A stretch of 64,000 nucleotides of DNA, from the NCBI RefSeq assembly GCF_009725205.1, contig NZ_WNZY01000008.1, positions 159,835 through 223,834 on the forward strand, written 5' to 3'. Positions 44,494-53,568 of the stretch are shown in pieces (within the stretch, counting starts at the first letter, position 1; the number at the start of each line of letters is the position of its first letter). The DNA is from Paenibacillus timonensis. Lineage in GTDB: Bacteria > Bacillota > Bacilli > Paenibacillales > Paenibacillaceae. A model generated the notes under the pieces. That model made no database searches, had not been told where the DNA came from, and saw only the letters and a list, made by a program, of their open reading frames with translations. The position numbers and the translations under genes are program-made.

Positions 44494-44756
44494 AAAGGTC
44501 AGGGTCCCAGCTTTCCGTTAATTTTATCGGCACAATCTTGGTGCAAACCACTTCATTATAGCGGAGTTAGAACGGTTCCTCAATCAAAAAAAGCGTCTCT
44601 ATTTCTCCCATCCCCTATCATTTACCCTGATGGTTTCCGCCTGTTTTCTCGTAATCTAGGCGCGCCAAGGTCATATCATCCAAACCGGATAGAAAGTGAA
44701 AGAATAGAGTGTTTCGAACGATCGTTCAGACCCATTCGTTTGAGGAGGAACTTTCA

Positions 44757-45128
44757 ATGAAAAAGCTAGTTCACATTTCTCAAACTTCTCCCCGTCTCAC
44801 GGTATATTCCGAGGAGAATCTGACGGGAAGAAGCCGTGTCTACACCGGGAACCTCGGCATCCGCGACACCGACGCAATTCTGGATGGAATCGAGAGCCTG
44901 CGGTTCGTTTCATCCAGCAGCAATGCTACGCTCGTGTTGTTTACGCGGACCCGGTTCAGAGGCAGCTTTCGCATCCTCCGCGGCAGCCGGCGCATTAATG
45001 ATCTAGATGATCTCATCAACGGCAACGACGTAGAATCGATCATCGCGACAAACCAACGTTTGACGGCAGCGCAAGTTCGTCAAATCCGCACCAGCGGTAC
45101 GTTGCCAAGCGGATATCGCCTGATTTAA
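44757..45128 (+). CDS. Beta/gamma-crystallin-like small protein
   Basis: Protein of 123 aa without signal peptide. Residues 10-95 show two Greek-key-like repeats: LTVYSEENLTGRSRVYTG..IESLRFVSSSSN and TLVLFTRTRFRGSFRILRG..VESIIATN. Each has an aromatic/Tyr-x-x-x-x-Phe/Leu-x-Gly element and a Ser in the Ca2+-type position. This fits the beta/gamma-crystallin fold, common in bacterial Ca-binding or stress proteins. ATG 44757 has GAGGAGG at 7-8 bases. The 263 bases upstream hold no gene. Confidence 0.7.
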   Translation: MKKLVHISQTSPRLTVYSEENLTGRSRVYTGNLGIRDTDAILDGIESLRFVSSSSNATLVLFTRTRFRGSFRILRGSRRINDLDDLINGNDVESIIATNQRLTAAQVRQIRTSGTLPSGYRLI

Positions 45129-45187
45129 GCTTTAGGCTTATAATGGTTCCATATGATAACGATGAGTGCAGAGGATGTGTCCCCCAT

Positions 45188-46036
45188 ATGGAACCGATCG
45201 TATCCAAACGCTGGCTGTTAGCCCGCATGTATGAGCCAAATCTCGTGATCGTCGATTGCCGCTTCGAGCTCGGCCGGCCAGAAGCCGGGAGCGCGGCCTA
45301 CGACGCCGCGCACATTCCGGGTGCCGTTTATCTCGATCTTGAGGAGGATCTGTCGGCCCCGGTAACCGAGCACGGCGGGCGTCACCCGTTGCCCGCCCCG
45401 GACACGTTGGCCGCGCGCTTCGCTCGCGCCGGCATCGGCAACGCCACCAGGGTGGTCGCCTACGACGACCAGGGAGGCATGAACGCCTCCCGCCTATGGT
45501 GGCTGCTGCGCTGGCTGGGCCATGACGACGTTTACGTCATGGATGAGGGATTCGCCGCCTGGCAAGCCGGCGGCTATCCCGTGACCGCTGAGCGGCGGAC
45601 CGTCGTCCCCGCCGCTTTCACCCCGTCGCTCCGGCCGCACATGCTGGCCGGAGTGGAGGACGTCCGCCGGGCGCTGGGCGATCCCGGCGTCCTGCTGGTG
45701 GACTCGCGCGCTGCGGATCGCTACGCCGGACTGCAGGAGCCGCTTGACGTCAAGGCCGGCCATATCCCGGGGGCGATCAACCGTTTTTGGAAGCAGGTGC
45801 AAGGCGACAACGGCTCCTGGAAGAGCGACGGCGAGCTGCGCGAGCAACTGGCGCCCGTCATCGCCGCAATGGACGAAGGCCGCGAGGCTATCGTCTACTG
45901 CGGCTCCGGCGTGAGCGCTTGCCCGAACGTGCTCGCCCTCCATCGGCTCGGCTACCCGCAGGTCAAGCTGTACGCCGGTAGCTGGAGCGATTGGATCTCT
46001 TATCCCGAGAATCCGATCGCGACGAACGAAGAATAA
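45188..46036 (+). CDS. Sulfurtransferase with two rhodanese domains
   Basis: Thiosulfate/3-mercaptopyruvate sulfurtransferase (282 aa). An inactive N-terminal rhodanese domain (VIVDCRFELGRPEAG, AHIPGAVYLDLEEDL) and an active C-terminal one (LLVDSRAADRYAG, AGHIPGAINRFW) end in the active loop IVYCGSGVSAC. The CGSGVSA loop is closer to mercaptopyruvate sulfurtransferases than to thiosulfate ones (CRxGx). ATG 45188 was chosen because the domain begins there; an upstream ATG at 45143 adds 15 unconserved residues. Codon GC is higher than in neighbours. Confidence 0.9.
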   Translation: MEPIVSKRWLLARMYEPNLVIVDCRFELGRPEAGSAAYDAAHIPGAVYLDLEEDLSAPVTEHGGRHPLPAPDTLAARFARAGIGNATRVVAYDDQGGMNASRLWWLLRWLGHDDVYVMDEGFAAWQAGGYPVTAERRTVVPAAFTPSLRPHMLAGVEDVRRALGDPGVLLVDSRAADRYAGLQEPLDVKAGHIPGAINRFWKQVQGDNGSWKSDGELREQLAPVIAAMDEGREAIVYCGSGVSACPNVLALHRLGYPQVKLYAGSWSDWISYPENPIATNEE

Positions 46037-46124
46037 GTAAAATTTTAAGTACCTTTACAAGTATATTCCTGCCGTGGTATATTCCCGTTATGGAAAAATT
46101 TTACGGCAGGAGATGATTGAGACA

Positions 46125-46463
46125 ATGAACGAAGAGGTTACCGCCTTTATTGATCAATTAGGGGCGGCATGGCAAATCGGGCTCTCCCAACGACTGAGAG
46201 AGATGGTGCACCAAACCATTCCGTCGGTGGAAGAGCGGATTCAGTACAAGAAGCCCCATTTCCTGAAGAACGGCCATTACGCAGCGGTGATTTCCCCATC
46301 GAAGGACGCGATTGCGTTCATGATCATGAACGCCGAAGGATTAGAGGTTCCAAAAGGCTTCGAGGGACCGCCGGAGCGCAAGTGGATCAAATTCAAGGAA
46401 GGGGCCCCACCGGACTACGCCTTGCTTTCCACTTTGCTGGCACAAGCTTCCCAAGCGCTCTAG
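46125..46463 (+). CDS. DUF1801 family protein
   Basis: Small soluble protein (112 aa) with the DUF1801/YdhG fold: VHQTIPSVEERIQYKKPHFLKNGHYAAVISPSKDAIAFMI and a C-terminal KWIKFKEG. Related proteins share a fold with frataxin and some are linked to iron or spore functions, but the role is not established. ATG 46125 is used; AGGAG lies 12 bases upstream and an earlier ATG overlaps it. Confidence 0.8.
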   Translation: MNEEVTAFIDQLGAAWQIGLSQRLREMVHQTIPSVEERIQYKKPHFLKNGHYAAVISPSKDAIAFMIMNAEGLEVPKGFEGPPERKWIKFKEGAPPDYALLSTLLAQASQAL

Positions 46464-46470
46464 AAATACG

Positions 46471-46504
46471 AAAGCGTCATCCCATACAAGGGATGACGCT
46501 TTTT
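46471..46504. terminator. Bidirectional terminator
   Basis: AAAGCGTCATCCC, 6-base loop, GGGATGACGCTTTTT, shared by the DUF1801 gene (+) and the GDPD gene (-). Confidence 0.88.
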
Positions 46505-46523
46505 AGGTTTCACCGATGGCGTA

Positions 46524-48299
46524 TTACAAATCTACCTCCACCAAAGACTGCGCCGTCTCGGGAGCATCGGTGATCATGCCATCGATGGGGTACTTGAGGA
46601 CTTCCTTCATATCCCGTCGGGTATTAACGGTCCAGACCCATACCTCGCGACCATCGGCGTGGGCTTTATTGATCAAGAAGTCCGTCAGCATGACCTGCTC
46701 GATCGTATAGAAATCGACGTCGAGCACCGATAGGTCTCCAAGTGCAAAGAAGAGAATTCTCCCGATCTTGATCTCCGGGGCCAGCTCTCGAATTCGGCCG
46801 AGCGCGACCCCATCGAACGACTGCACCCTCACCTCTTCCTCCATTCCGGCTTCCTTGATAAGGCGAACGACCTCTTCCGCCAGTGCTTCGCTGGAAGAGC
46901 CATTCGGCTTCAGATCCAGCAGCAACTTGATCTTGCCCTGCGTCTCGGCGAGCACGCTGGACAGCAAAGGGATTTGTACCGGGTATCCATTCTCGTCCCT
47001 ACCGATAGATAGCTGACTCACCTCCGCGGAGGTCATATCGGCGATCCGCTTCCGTACCCCAGCCATCCTTCTCAAATCGGAATCATGGTTTAACACGGCC
47101 ACTCCGTCCTTGGTCATCTGCACATCCAACTCGGCGACCTGGATGCCTTTATCCATCGCAGAGAGTAGAGCGGGCAGCGAATTCTCCGGGGCATACGACG
47201 TATCTCCGCGATGCACCGCAATCTGAACGTTCCATTTGGCGTACACCAGACTATCATTCGCCCGCGAACCGATGACCACAGCCAGGGTGATATAGACGGC
47301 AGCACCCAAGACATAAACCGTCCTCTTCCACTTCAACGCTCTCCACCAAGCGATGATCCGCATTTCTACGCGGCCTATCCTGCTGTGGCTGACCTGAAGC
47401 TGGTCTCTTGCCCGAATCCAATTTAAACGGCCGAATGCATAATATAGTCTCGTCAGCACGAAAAGGTTGATCGGCAACAGCAGAAGCTCCAACAAGTAAG
47501 CCAGCACGGTTGAGATCGTCAGCGAATAGTGCTGGGACACGAGCGCGAGCACATCGAGATCCAACCAAGAAGGGATGTGTCCAAGAGCGGACACCACCGT
47601 ATAGGTGACCGCGAGGATCGAACCATTAAACAGAAGGAGCGAACCAAACAACCGCCAACGCCGGCCTTGCGTCAGGGCATGGCTCTGGCGAACCGCCTGC
47701 CGCAGATTCATATCCTCCAGCACGATGCAATGCAGGACGAAGATCCACCGGAGCAAGGTATACAACAGCCCTGCAAGCAGCACGATATAAGCGGCGGTCA
47801 TGGTAAAAGAGGCGTCCAGCACCTGATTGTTCAAGAAGATCGGAACGTTAAACAACGCGTAAAACGAGGCCGTCAGCGGTGAATCAATGAACGGAATCAG
47901 AAGCAGCAAGAGCAGCAGCAGTTGGAACACCCCGAACCCGAGCAGCTTAGGCGTCTTGCGCAACACGGTCAGCACAGCATCCGATAGGGCAATCTCCTTT
48001 CCGAAAAAGCGCTGCTGAATGAGAACGATCAGCACCAGCAATTCGATCAGCAGCGTAAAGGAAGCGACAAGCCCTATGAGAATCAGTCCAGTTAATCCTT
48101 TATAACTTAGCCCGATCCGGTACACTTCCCCGTTGAGCAAGGATCCGGATCCAACCACCCGAAGAATACGGTTGAACAGCAGCGTGGTGACTGGGAGGAC
48201 AACGATGCTCGTAACAAGCATATAGAGCAATTGAAAAAGCAAGAGCTTGGCGGAGTACTTGCGAAAATCGCGGATGCTTTTGCCGATCAGTCTAAGCAT
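46524..48299 (-). CDS. Membrane-anchored glycerophosphodiester phosphodiesterase
   Basis: Protein of 591 aa. Residues 1-330 hold about eight hydrophobic segments (GDPD membrane-domain type). Residues about 345-590 form the GDPD catalytic domain with VAVHRGDTSYAPENSLPAL, VAELDVQMTKDG, VLNHDSDL and KLLLDLKPNG, containing the His, Glu, Asp and second His of the active site. It would hydrolyse glycerophosphodiesters, possibly from lipids or teichoic acids, at the membrane. Start ATG 48299 lies 20 bases after the HxlR stop; the ribosome site GGGGAG is very close, so the start is uncertain. Confidence 0.88.
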   Translation of the reverse strand: MLRLIGKSIRDFRKYSAKLLLFQLLYMLVTSIVVLPVTTLLFNRILRVVGSGSLLNGEVYRIGLSYKGLTGLILIGLVASFTLLIELLVLIVLIQQRFFGKEIALSDAVLTVLRKTPKLLGFGVFQLLLLLLLLIPFIDSPLTASFYALFNVPIFLNNQVLDASFTMTAAYIVLLAGLLYTLLRWIFVLHCIVLEDMNLRQAVRQSHALTQGRRWRLFGSLLLFNGSILAVTYTVVSALGHIPSWLDLDVLALVSQHYSLTISTVLAYLLELLLLPINLFVLTRLYYAFGRLNWIRARDQLQVSHSRIGRVEMRIIAWWRALKWKRTVYVLGAAVYITLAVVIGSRANDSLVYAKWNVQIAVHRGDTSYAPENSLPALLSAMDKGIQVAELDVQMTKDGVAVLNHDSDLRRMAGVRKRIADMTSAEVSQLSIGRDENGYPVQIPLLSSVLAETQGKIKLLLDLKPNGSSSEALAEEVVRLIKEAGMEEEVRVQSFDGVALGRIRELAPEIKIGRILFFALGDLSVLDVDFYTIEQVMLTDFLINKAHADGREVWVWTVNTRRDMKEVLKYPIDGMITDAPETAQSLVEVDL

Positions 48300-48319
48300 G
48301 GCTCCCCGCCCCAGACTCG

Positions 48320-48664
48320 TTAGGTCCACCGCGCGGCCCAAACCTTCATTTCATGGCAAATGACGTGAAGATCCATGCCCTTCGGCGTGAGCGAGTATTC
48401 AACCGTCACGGGAACGGTCGGGAAAACCGTCCGCTCCAACACTCCCTTCTCCTCCAAATGGCGTAATGTACTCGTTAATGCGCGCGGACTAACCTGAGGA
48501 ATTCGGCGTTGCAGTTCTCCGAAGCGAAGGGTACCGCCAAATAGCTCACGTATGACAAGAAACGCCCATTTCCCTCCGAGCACATCCAGGGTTTTTTCGA
48601 TATTGCATTCGATATGCACCGGCGTTTTCGGAATATAATTGCTTGCTTTGCGGACTGTAGTCAT
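48320..48664 (-). CDS. HxlR-family transcriptional regulator
   Basis: Winged-helix regulator (114 aa) with the HxlR core: CNIEKTLDVLGGKWAFLVIRELF, RFGELQRRIPQVSPRALTSTLRHLEEKGVLER and VEYSLTPKGMDL. Cys20 before the first helix is the conserved redox- or aldehyde-sensing Cys in many HxlR proteins. It is divergent from an aldo/keto reductase gene, a common pairing for electrophile response. GAGGAGG precedes ATG 48664. The membrane GDPD gene follows and may be cotranscribed. Confidence 0.9.
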   Translation of the reverse strand: MTTVRKASNYIPKTPVHIECNIEKTLDVLGGKWAFLVIRELFGGTLRFGELQRRIPQVSPRALTSTLRHLEEKGVLERTVFPTVPVTVEYSLTPKGMDLHVICHEMKVWAARWT

Positions 48665-48683
48665 CCGGCAAACCTCCTCTTGG

Positions 48684-48695
48684 ATATAGCTATAT
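48684..48695. promoter_or_regulatory. Candidate HxlR operator
   Basis: Perfect palindrome ATATAGCTATAT in the AT-rich divergent gap, with a further TATAGC at 48700. Its place just upstream of the HxlR ribosome site suits autoregulation and control of the reductase gene. Confidence 0.45.
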
Positions 48696-48815
48696 TATGT
48701 ATAGCAAGTATCATGGATATAATTAAGTGAAAGAGTTTTCACTTCTTTAAATTGTATATGAACTTTAATAGAATGAAAATGGTTACAACACAAATGATCA
48801 GGAGGATGATAAATC

Positions 48816-49754
48816 ATGGAATATAGAAGACTGGGTGGAAGCGGCCTTAAGGTAAGCGAAATCAGCTTGGGTAGTTGGCTAACCTACGGCGGGTACGTCG
48901 AGCGTGAAAATGCCGAGAAATCCATCAAAACGGCCTACGATCTGGGGATTAACTTCTTCGATACGGCCAATGTATATGAAAAAGGAGCAGCAGAGGAACT
49001 GGTGGGCAAAGCGCTGAAAGCTTATCCACGGGAATCCTACGTGCTGGCGACGAAAGCGTTCTGGCCAATGGGAGAAGGTCCCAACGACCGCGGCTTGTCG
49101 CGAAAGCATGTCATGGAGCAGGTACACGCGAGCTTGAAGCGGCTGGGCCATGACTATATCGATATCTTTTACTGCCACCGCCACGACCCGGAGACACCGC
49201 TTTACGAAACGCTGCGCACCATCGATGACCTGATCCGCCAAGGCAAAATCCTGTATGCCGGCGTCAGCGAATGGCAAGCTTCGCAGATTGCGGAAGCGGT
49301 TGGTTTAGCGGATCGTTATCTGTTGGATCGCATCGTGGTCAATCAACCGGTTTATAACATGTTTAACCGTTATATCGAGAAGGAAGTGATCCCGGTCAGC
49401 GAACGATCCGGCATCGGGCAAGTCGTCTTCTCGCCGCTGGCTCAAGGCTTGTTAACCGGCAAATACACGTCGGCCAACAACATTCCGCAGGACAGCCGCG
49501 CGGCCAAGCTGGATTGGGTTCGCAAGGGGATTACGGAAGAAAACATCGCAAAGGTGAAGCAGTTGGAAGGCATTGCCGCCGAGCTTGGCATCAGCGTGGG
49601 GAACCTCGCCCTGGCTTGGATCCTGCGTCAAAGCAACGTCGCAAGCGCGCTTGTTGGGGCTAGCCGTCCGGAGCAAGTAACCGAAAACGCCAAAGCTTCC
49701 GGCATCAAGCTTAGCGAAGATGTGCTGACACGAATCGAAGAAATTTTGAACTAA
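48816..49754 (+). CDS. Aldo/keto reductase
   Basis: NADPH-dependent oxidoreductase (312 aa) of the Kv-beta/YghZ-like branch of the AKR superfamily. The catalytic set is visible: Asp and Tyr in NFFDTANVYEKGAAEELVG, Lys in LATKAFW and His in DIFYCHRHDP. The cofactor region includes VVFSPLAQGLLTGKY and VASALVGASRPEQVTENA. It probably reduces reactive carbonyls. Divergent from hxlR-type gene; the epimerase gene follows after 15 bases, so the two form an operon. Confidence 0.92.
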   Translation: MEYRRLGGSGLKVSEISLGSWLTYGGYVERENAEKSIKTAYDLGINFFDTANVYEKGAAEELVGKALKAYPRESYVLATKAFWPMGEGPNDRGLSRKHVMEQVHASLKRLGHDYIDIFYCHRHDPETPLYETLRTIDDLIRQGKILYAGVSEWQASQIAEAVGLADRYLLDRIVVNQPVYNMFNRYIEKEVIPVSERSGIGQVVFSPLAQGLLTGKYTSANNIPQDSRAAKLDWVRKGITEENIAKVKQLEGIAAELGISVGNLALAWILRQSNVASALVGASRPEQVTENAKASGIKLSEDVLTRIEEILN

Positions 49755-49769
49755 GGAGACGAGGCAACT

Positions 49770-50618
49770 ATGGCTAAAGTCGTCGTTACCGGCGGGAGCG
49801 GCATGCTGGGGCGCTACGTCGTACGTGAATTCGTAGAGCGTGGTTACGAGGTGTTGAATGTGGACGTTCGGCCTTCGGAAGATCCGGTTTGTCCGACGTT
49901 GATCGTCGATCTGGAGCAACTTGGCGAATGTTACAGTGCACTTAACGGCGCGGACGCGGTCGTACATCTGGCTGCGATTCCGGCCGCGCATATCCGCACG
50001 CCGGAGATCACCTTCCGCAATAATGTCATGTCCACGTATAACATTTTGCAAGCTGCAGAGGGGCTTGGCATCCGAAAAGCAGTGATCGCATCAAGCGAAT
50101 CCTCTTACGGCATCGTCTTTGCGATTCATCCGCCCGCCCCTAAGTATGTACCGGTGGACGAAGCGCACCCGCAGCTCCCCGAGGACAGCTATGGCTTGTC
50201 CAAGGTGGTGAACGAGCTAACGGCGGACATGTTCCACCGCCGATCGGATATGCAGATCGTATCCCTACGGCTGGGCAATGTGATTCCGCCGGAACGTTAT
50301 GCGTCGTTTCCGTCCTTCATCCACGACCCGGCCGAACGGGAACGCATCTTGTGGAGTTATATCGACACGCGCGATGCGGCGACCGCCTGCCGGCTAGCCG
50401 TCGAAGCGGAGGGCCTTGGCGCGGTAGCGCTGAACATCGCCGCGGACGACTCCAGCATGGCGATTCGCAGCCGGGATCTGATGGCTGCCCGTTATCCAGG
50501 CGTGGGCGACTTCCGAGCACCGCTCGAGGCTCACGAAACGCTGCTCAGCAACGAGAAGGCGAAACAGCTGCTCGGATGGCAGCCCGTCCATTTCTGGCGG
50601 GATGAAGTCAAGGGTTAG
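49770..50618 (+). CDS. NAD(P)-dependent epimerase/dehydratase
   Basis: Extended short-chain dehydrogenase (282 aa). The Rossmann motif is VTGGSGMLGRYVVREF near residue 5. Val-His-Leu-Ala-Ala (VVHLAAIPA) follows, the catalytic Ser region is IASSESSYGI, and the Tyr-x-x-x-Lys is in DSYGLSKVVNE. Substrate unknown; sugar-nucleotide or small carbonyl compounds are typical. Second gene of the reductase operon, ending in a terminator. Confidence 0.9.
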   Translation: MAKVVVTGGSGMLGRYVVREFVERGYEVLNVDVRPSEDPVCPTLIVDLEQLGECYSALNGADAVVHLAAIPAAHIRTPEITFRNNVMSTYNILQAAEGLGIRKAVIASSESSYGIVFAIHPPAPKYVPVDEAHPQLPEDSYGLSKVVNELTADMFHRRSDMQIVSLRLGNVIPPERYASFPSFIHDPAERERILWSYIDTRDAATACRLAVEAEGLGAVALNIAADDSSMAIRSRDLMAARYPGVGDFRAPLEAHETLLSNEKAKQLLGWQPVHFWRDEVKG

Positions 50619-50642
50619 CCCGCTCCTGCGACTATATACGCC

Positions 50643-50681
50643 AAAGACCCGGCACCGCGATCAACGGAGCCGGGTCTTTTT
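50643..50681 (+). terminator. Terminator after the epimerase gene
   Basis: AAAGACCCGGC pairs with GCCGGGTCTTT and is followed by more T, 25 bases after the stop. Confidence 0.88.
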
Positions 50682-50776
50682 TCATGGAGTCTCCTATACC
50701 CCAAAGCCGCACTTTTCTGATATCTTAGAAGAAGTCATGAATTTCAATCCAACTTCAATCAGGAGATTACCCATTT

Positions 50777-51340
50777 ATGCGCAAACACATCGTAGCCATC
50801 GACATGGATGATACCATCTGCCACCTCGTGCCAAAGGCGATCCACTATCACAATTTGCAGTTCCCTGACCGCCAGTTGACCATGGACCAAATGATCAGCT
50901 TCGACATGACGGGGATTTGGCATCCCGAATGCAATGAAGACCTCTTCTTTGGGCGCCCCGGCTTATATGAAGAGCTGGAGATCTTTGATGAGCATACCGT
51001 AGAGGAGATGCGCAAGATCGCAAAGGACCACGATGTAATCATCGTTACGGCCGCCAGACCGTCATCGGTTCCGGAGAAATGGAACTGGCTGCAGCGCTGG
51101 ATGCCGTTTATTCCGTTCGAGAATTTCTTCGTTGCCAAGCGGAAAACGCTGCTGGACTTCGACCTGCTGATCGATGACGGTCCACATAATCTGCTCCCTG
51201 CCAAAGAAGCCGGAAGATTAACCATCGGCATCCCCCGTCCGTGGAATGCGCCAATCCAGGAGCAATTCCTCATGAGGGACTCATGGGAAGGCATGAGTGA
51301 ATTGGTGAACCGCCTGTTAGCCGAGCGTAGCGCAAGATAA
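50777..51340 (+). CDS. 5'(3')-deoxyribonucleotidase-like HAD phosphatase
   Basis: HAD-superfamily phosphatase (187 aa) of the NT5C type. Motif I is AIDMDDTICHLV (nucleophile Asp near 9), motif II lies in IIVTAARPSS, and motif III/IV DFDLLIDDGPHNLLPA. It is expected to dephosphorylate deoxynucleoside monophosphates in the cytosol. ATG 50777 has AGGAG 10 bases upstream. Its stop is 13 bases from the convergent serine hydrolase gene, with no obvious terminator between. Confidence 0.82.
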   Translation: MRKHIVAIDMDDTICHLVPKAIHYHNLQFPDRQLTMDQMISFDMTGIWHPECNEDLFFGRPGLYEELEIFDEHTVEEMRKIAKDHDVIIVTAARPSSVPEKWNWLQRWMPFIPFENFFVAKRKTLLDFDLLIDDGPHNLLPAKEAGRLTIGIPRPWNAPIQEQFLMRDSWEGMSELVNRLLAERSAR

Positions 51341-51353
51341 AGAGACCCGGCCT

Positions 51354-52805
51354 TTACTCTAGATGCCCCCGAATCGGTGCCGAGGTCGGTTCCCCGAAGG
51401 AAACGTTGAACTGGCTGCGAATTTCAATGCCTTCCTCCAGGAATTCGATTTCGATACTTAAGCGAAACGGCGTCTCAATCCGCTGGATGCTAAGCAGCAG
51501 CGTGTCCGACGACTTCCAGGTGAAGGAAGCCGCAATCTGCTCCTCCTCTTCGAACAACGTCGTCCGCCCAAGTCGCCAAGACTGCCGACCGAGTTCAACC
51601 CGGTGCTCTCCGCGTTTGTCTTGGATATCCAGCACGGCCGTATCTCCATGAATTTCGATTCGCGTGCTTTGCAGGTCCAGGGCGTTAGGTTCCAGCAGGC
51701 AACGATTGCTGTTGCCGAGCTCAGCCTCCCGCACAGAGCCGGGCTCGATTCGAGGCGGCTCTATATAAAGCCCTTCCAGTACATGCTGCAGATCTTTCTC
51801 CGCCGCCGCATCCTCGTCGGCCCGGCTCCCCTCGCCCTTGTCAAAAGCTTTAAGCAGATGCTCCCATACTCCGTTCAATACACCTTGCAGATCGTTGGTG
51901 CCGGACGTCATAGCGAGAACCGCCTCTTGCTCCGGCAGAACGATACAAAATTGCCCAAACGCCCCGTCCCCCCGATAAACCCCGTGCCGGCAGCGCCAGA
52001 ATTGGTAGCCGTAGCCCTGCGCCCAATCGCTGTCTCCGCCATCTCCGTTAGAGATTTGCTTGGAGGTCGCGGCGTCAATCCAGCTTTCCTCCAATAGCCT
52101 CCGCTCGCCCCACAGGCCTTTCTGCAAGTAAAGGTGACCGAATTTGGCGATATCCTCGGTGGTTACCTTGAGCCCGAATCCGCCGGTATTGATGCCGCGT
52201 GGACAGCTCTCCCATGTCGGATTGGCGATGCCAAGCGGCTCGAACAGGCGGGGCTGCAAATATTGAAGCAGCGTTTCTCCGGTGACATTCTGCAGGATGG
52301 CGGACAGCATGTAGGTGGCTCCCGTGTTATACAGGAAGAACGTTCCCGGCTGATGCTCAACGGGTTGTTCCAAGAATGCCCTCACCCAGTTTCCGTCTTT
52401 CGCTCTGGCGAGCGGATCCATCGTATCGAAGGCGTGGCCCGTGCCCATCATCAGTAGATGCTTGATCTGCATCGCAGCTAGATTCGGCGATATTTCCTTC
52501 GGCACGTCCTCCGGGAAGAAAGAGACGACCGGATCTTCCACATTCAGCTTGCCTTCCTGTACGGCCATACCGATTGCCGTGGAGGTAAAGCTTTTGCTAA
52601 GGGAAAATAACATATGCGGCAGATCCGGCCCGTAAGGTGCCCACCAGCCCTCCGCCGCAACATGCCCATGCCGTACCAACATCAAGCTATGCAGTTCGAT
52701 AGAATGCGCTTTCAAGTATGTTAAAAAGTCATTCACGTTCCGAGCTGAGATTCCCAGCTCCTTCAGGCTTTTTCTAGGCAGCGATTTCTCCGTAAAGACG
52801 GACAT
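51354..52805 (-). CDS. Serine hydrolase, beta-lactamase/DD-peptidase family
   Basis: Protein of 483 aa. Residues about 30-330 form the class C beta-lactamase-like domain with Ser-x-x-Lys in LFSLSKSFTSTAIG near residue 68, a Tyr-x-Asn in FFLYNTGATYMLSAIL and a typical GGFGLKVTTEDIAKFGHLYL. A beta-rich C-terminal domain of about 120 residues follows. There is no signal peptide, so it is probably a cytosolic esterase or peptidase rather than a resistance enzyme. ATG 52805 is preceded by GAGGTGG; an in-frame ATG 6 codons earlier is less likely. Confidence 0.85.
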   Translation of the reverse strand: MSVFTEKSLPRKSLKELGISARNVNDFLTYLKAHSIELHSLMLVRHGHVAAEGWWAPYGPDLPHMLFSLSKSFTSTAIGMAVQEGKLNVEDPVVSFFPEDVPKEISPNLAAMQIKHLLMMGTGHAFDTMDPLARAKDGNWVRAFLEQPVEHQPGTFFLYNTGATYMLSAILQNVTGETLLQYLQPRLFEPLGIANPTWESCPRGINTGGFGLKVTTEDIAKFGHLYLQKGLWGERRLLEESWIDAATSKQISNGDGGDSDWAQGYGYQFWRCRHGVYRGDGAFGQFCIVLPEQEAVLAMTSGTNDLQGVLNGVWEHLLKAFDKGEGSRADEDAAAEKDLQHVLEGLYIEPPRIEPGSVREAELGNSNRCLLEPNALDLQSTRIEIHGDTAVLDIQDKRGEHRVELGRQSWRLGRTTLFEEEEQIAASFTWKSSDTLLLSIQRIETPFRLSIEIEFLEEGIEIRSQFNVSFGEPTSAPIRGHLE

Positions 52806-52957
52806 ATCCACCTCTCCCTTCATTGGGCATTTTCCCCATCCCCATTATACACCTATAGGCTGGAGCCCGGTAAGCTTTGGTAAGCTTCATCTAGGGCCCC
52901 TGCTGCAACGAATAACCCCAAGGTGGAATTTTTTTCATTCGTCCGCCTATTAAGGGA

Positions 52958-53000
52958 TTGACAATAGATCTTCAATTTTATATATTCGTTGTACATACAA
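52958..53000 (+). promoter_or_regulatory. Promoter and MarR operator
   Basis: TTGACA (52958-52963), a 17-base spacer and TATATT (52981-52986). The palindrome TTGTACATACAA (52989-53000) covers the likely start site. A related palindrome lies before the downstream MFS gene, which points to autoregulation by the MarR protein. Confidence 0.75.
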
Positions 53001-53043
53001 AATATAAATTCTGATAAGTGATCCTCAAAAGGAGGCTTTACCA

Positions 53044-53505
53044 ATGGCAAACGAATCAAAAAATACAGCCGCCGCTGCCGAAGCCGACGACGCTTTCCTG
53101 CATAGCTGCATGTACTTTACCACCAACCGTCTGAGCCGAGCGATCACCCGGATCGCCGACGAAGCGTTTGCGACGACGGGTTTGGCTCCCGCCTACGGCT
53201 ATCTGATCCGTCTGGTCATCGTCAAACCCGGTATTACGCAAAAGGAGCTGTCCGAGAAGCTGTACATCACGCCGTCTACGTTGACGCGTTTTATTGACAA
53301 GCTACAGGCGAAGGGGCTTGTAGAACGCCAAGTCCAAGGGAAAACCGTGCTGGTTTACCCTACCGATAAAGGCCGTTCCCTTGAGCCCTCCCTTCGCGCA
53401 GCTTCGAAAAAACTGAAAGCCTCCTATGTGGCCGTTCTTGGAGAAGAATTGGCCGACTTGCTTACGTCGCAGCAAGAACTGGCTAGCGAGCAATTAGAAC
53501 GGTAA
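53044..53505 (+). CDS. MarR-family transcriptional regulator
   Basis: Winged-helix dimeric regulator (153 aa). Recognition-helix region is KPGITQKELSEKLYITPSTLTRFIDKLQAKGLVER, followed by the wing with TDKGRSLEPSLRAA. The N-terminal dimer helix contains CMYFTTNRLSRAITRIADEA. ATG 53044 has AAAGGAGGC at good spacing. It is followed after 63 bases by an MFS gene and both are preceded by similar palindromes, so it probably represses both. Confidence 0.9.
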   Translation: MANESKNTAAAAEADDAFLHSCMYFTTNRLSRAITRIADEAFATTGLAPAYGYLIRLVIVKPGITQKELSEKLYITPSTLTRFIDKLQAKGLVERQVQGKTVLVYPTDKGRSLEPSLRAASKKLKASYVAVLGEELADLLTSQQELASEQLER

Positions 53506-53526
53506 TTCCGTTCCTTACTCAAGACG

Positions 53527-53540
53527 TTTGTGTGTACAAA
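53527..53540. promoter_or_regulatory. Second MarR-type operator
   Basis: TTTGTGTGTACAAA, a palindrome similar to TTGTACATACAA at 52989, placed 28 bases before the MFS start. Confidence 0.55.
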
Positions 53541-53568
53541 CAAATTATAAATAGAGGAGAAACCTACG

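Noticed and set aside
51354..52805. True beta-lactamase resistance gene
   Set aside because: No signal peptide and an extra C-terminal domain; the Ser-x-x-Lys fold is shared by many esterases and peptidases.
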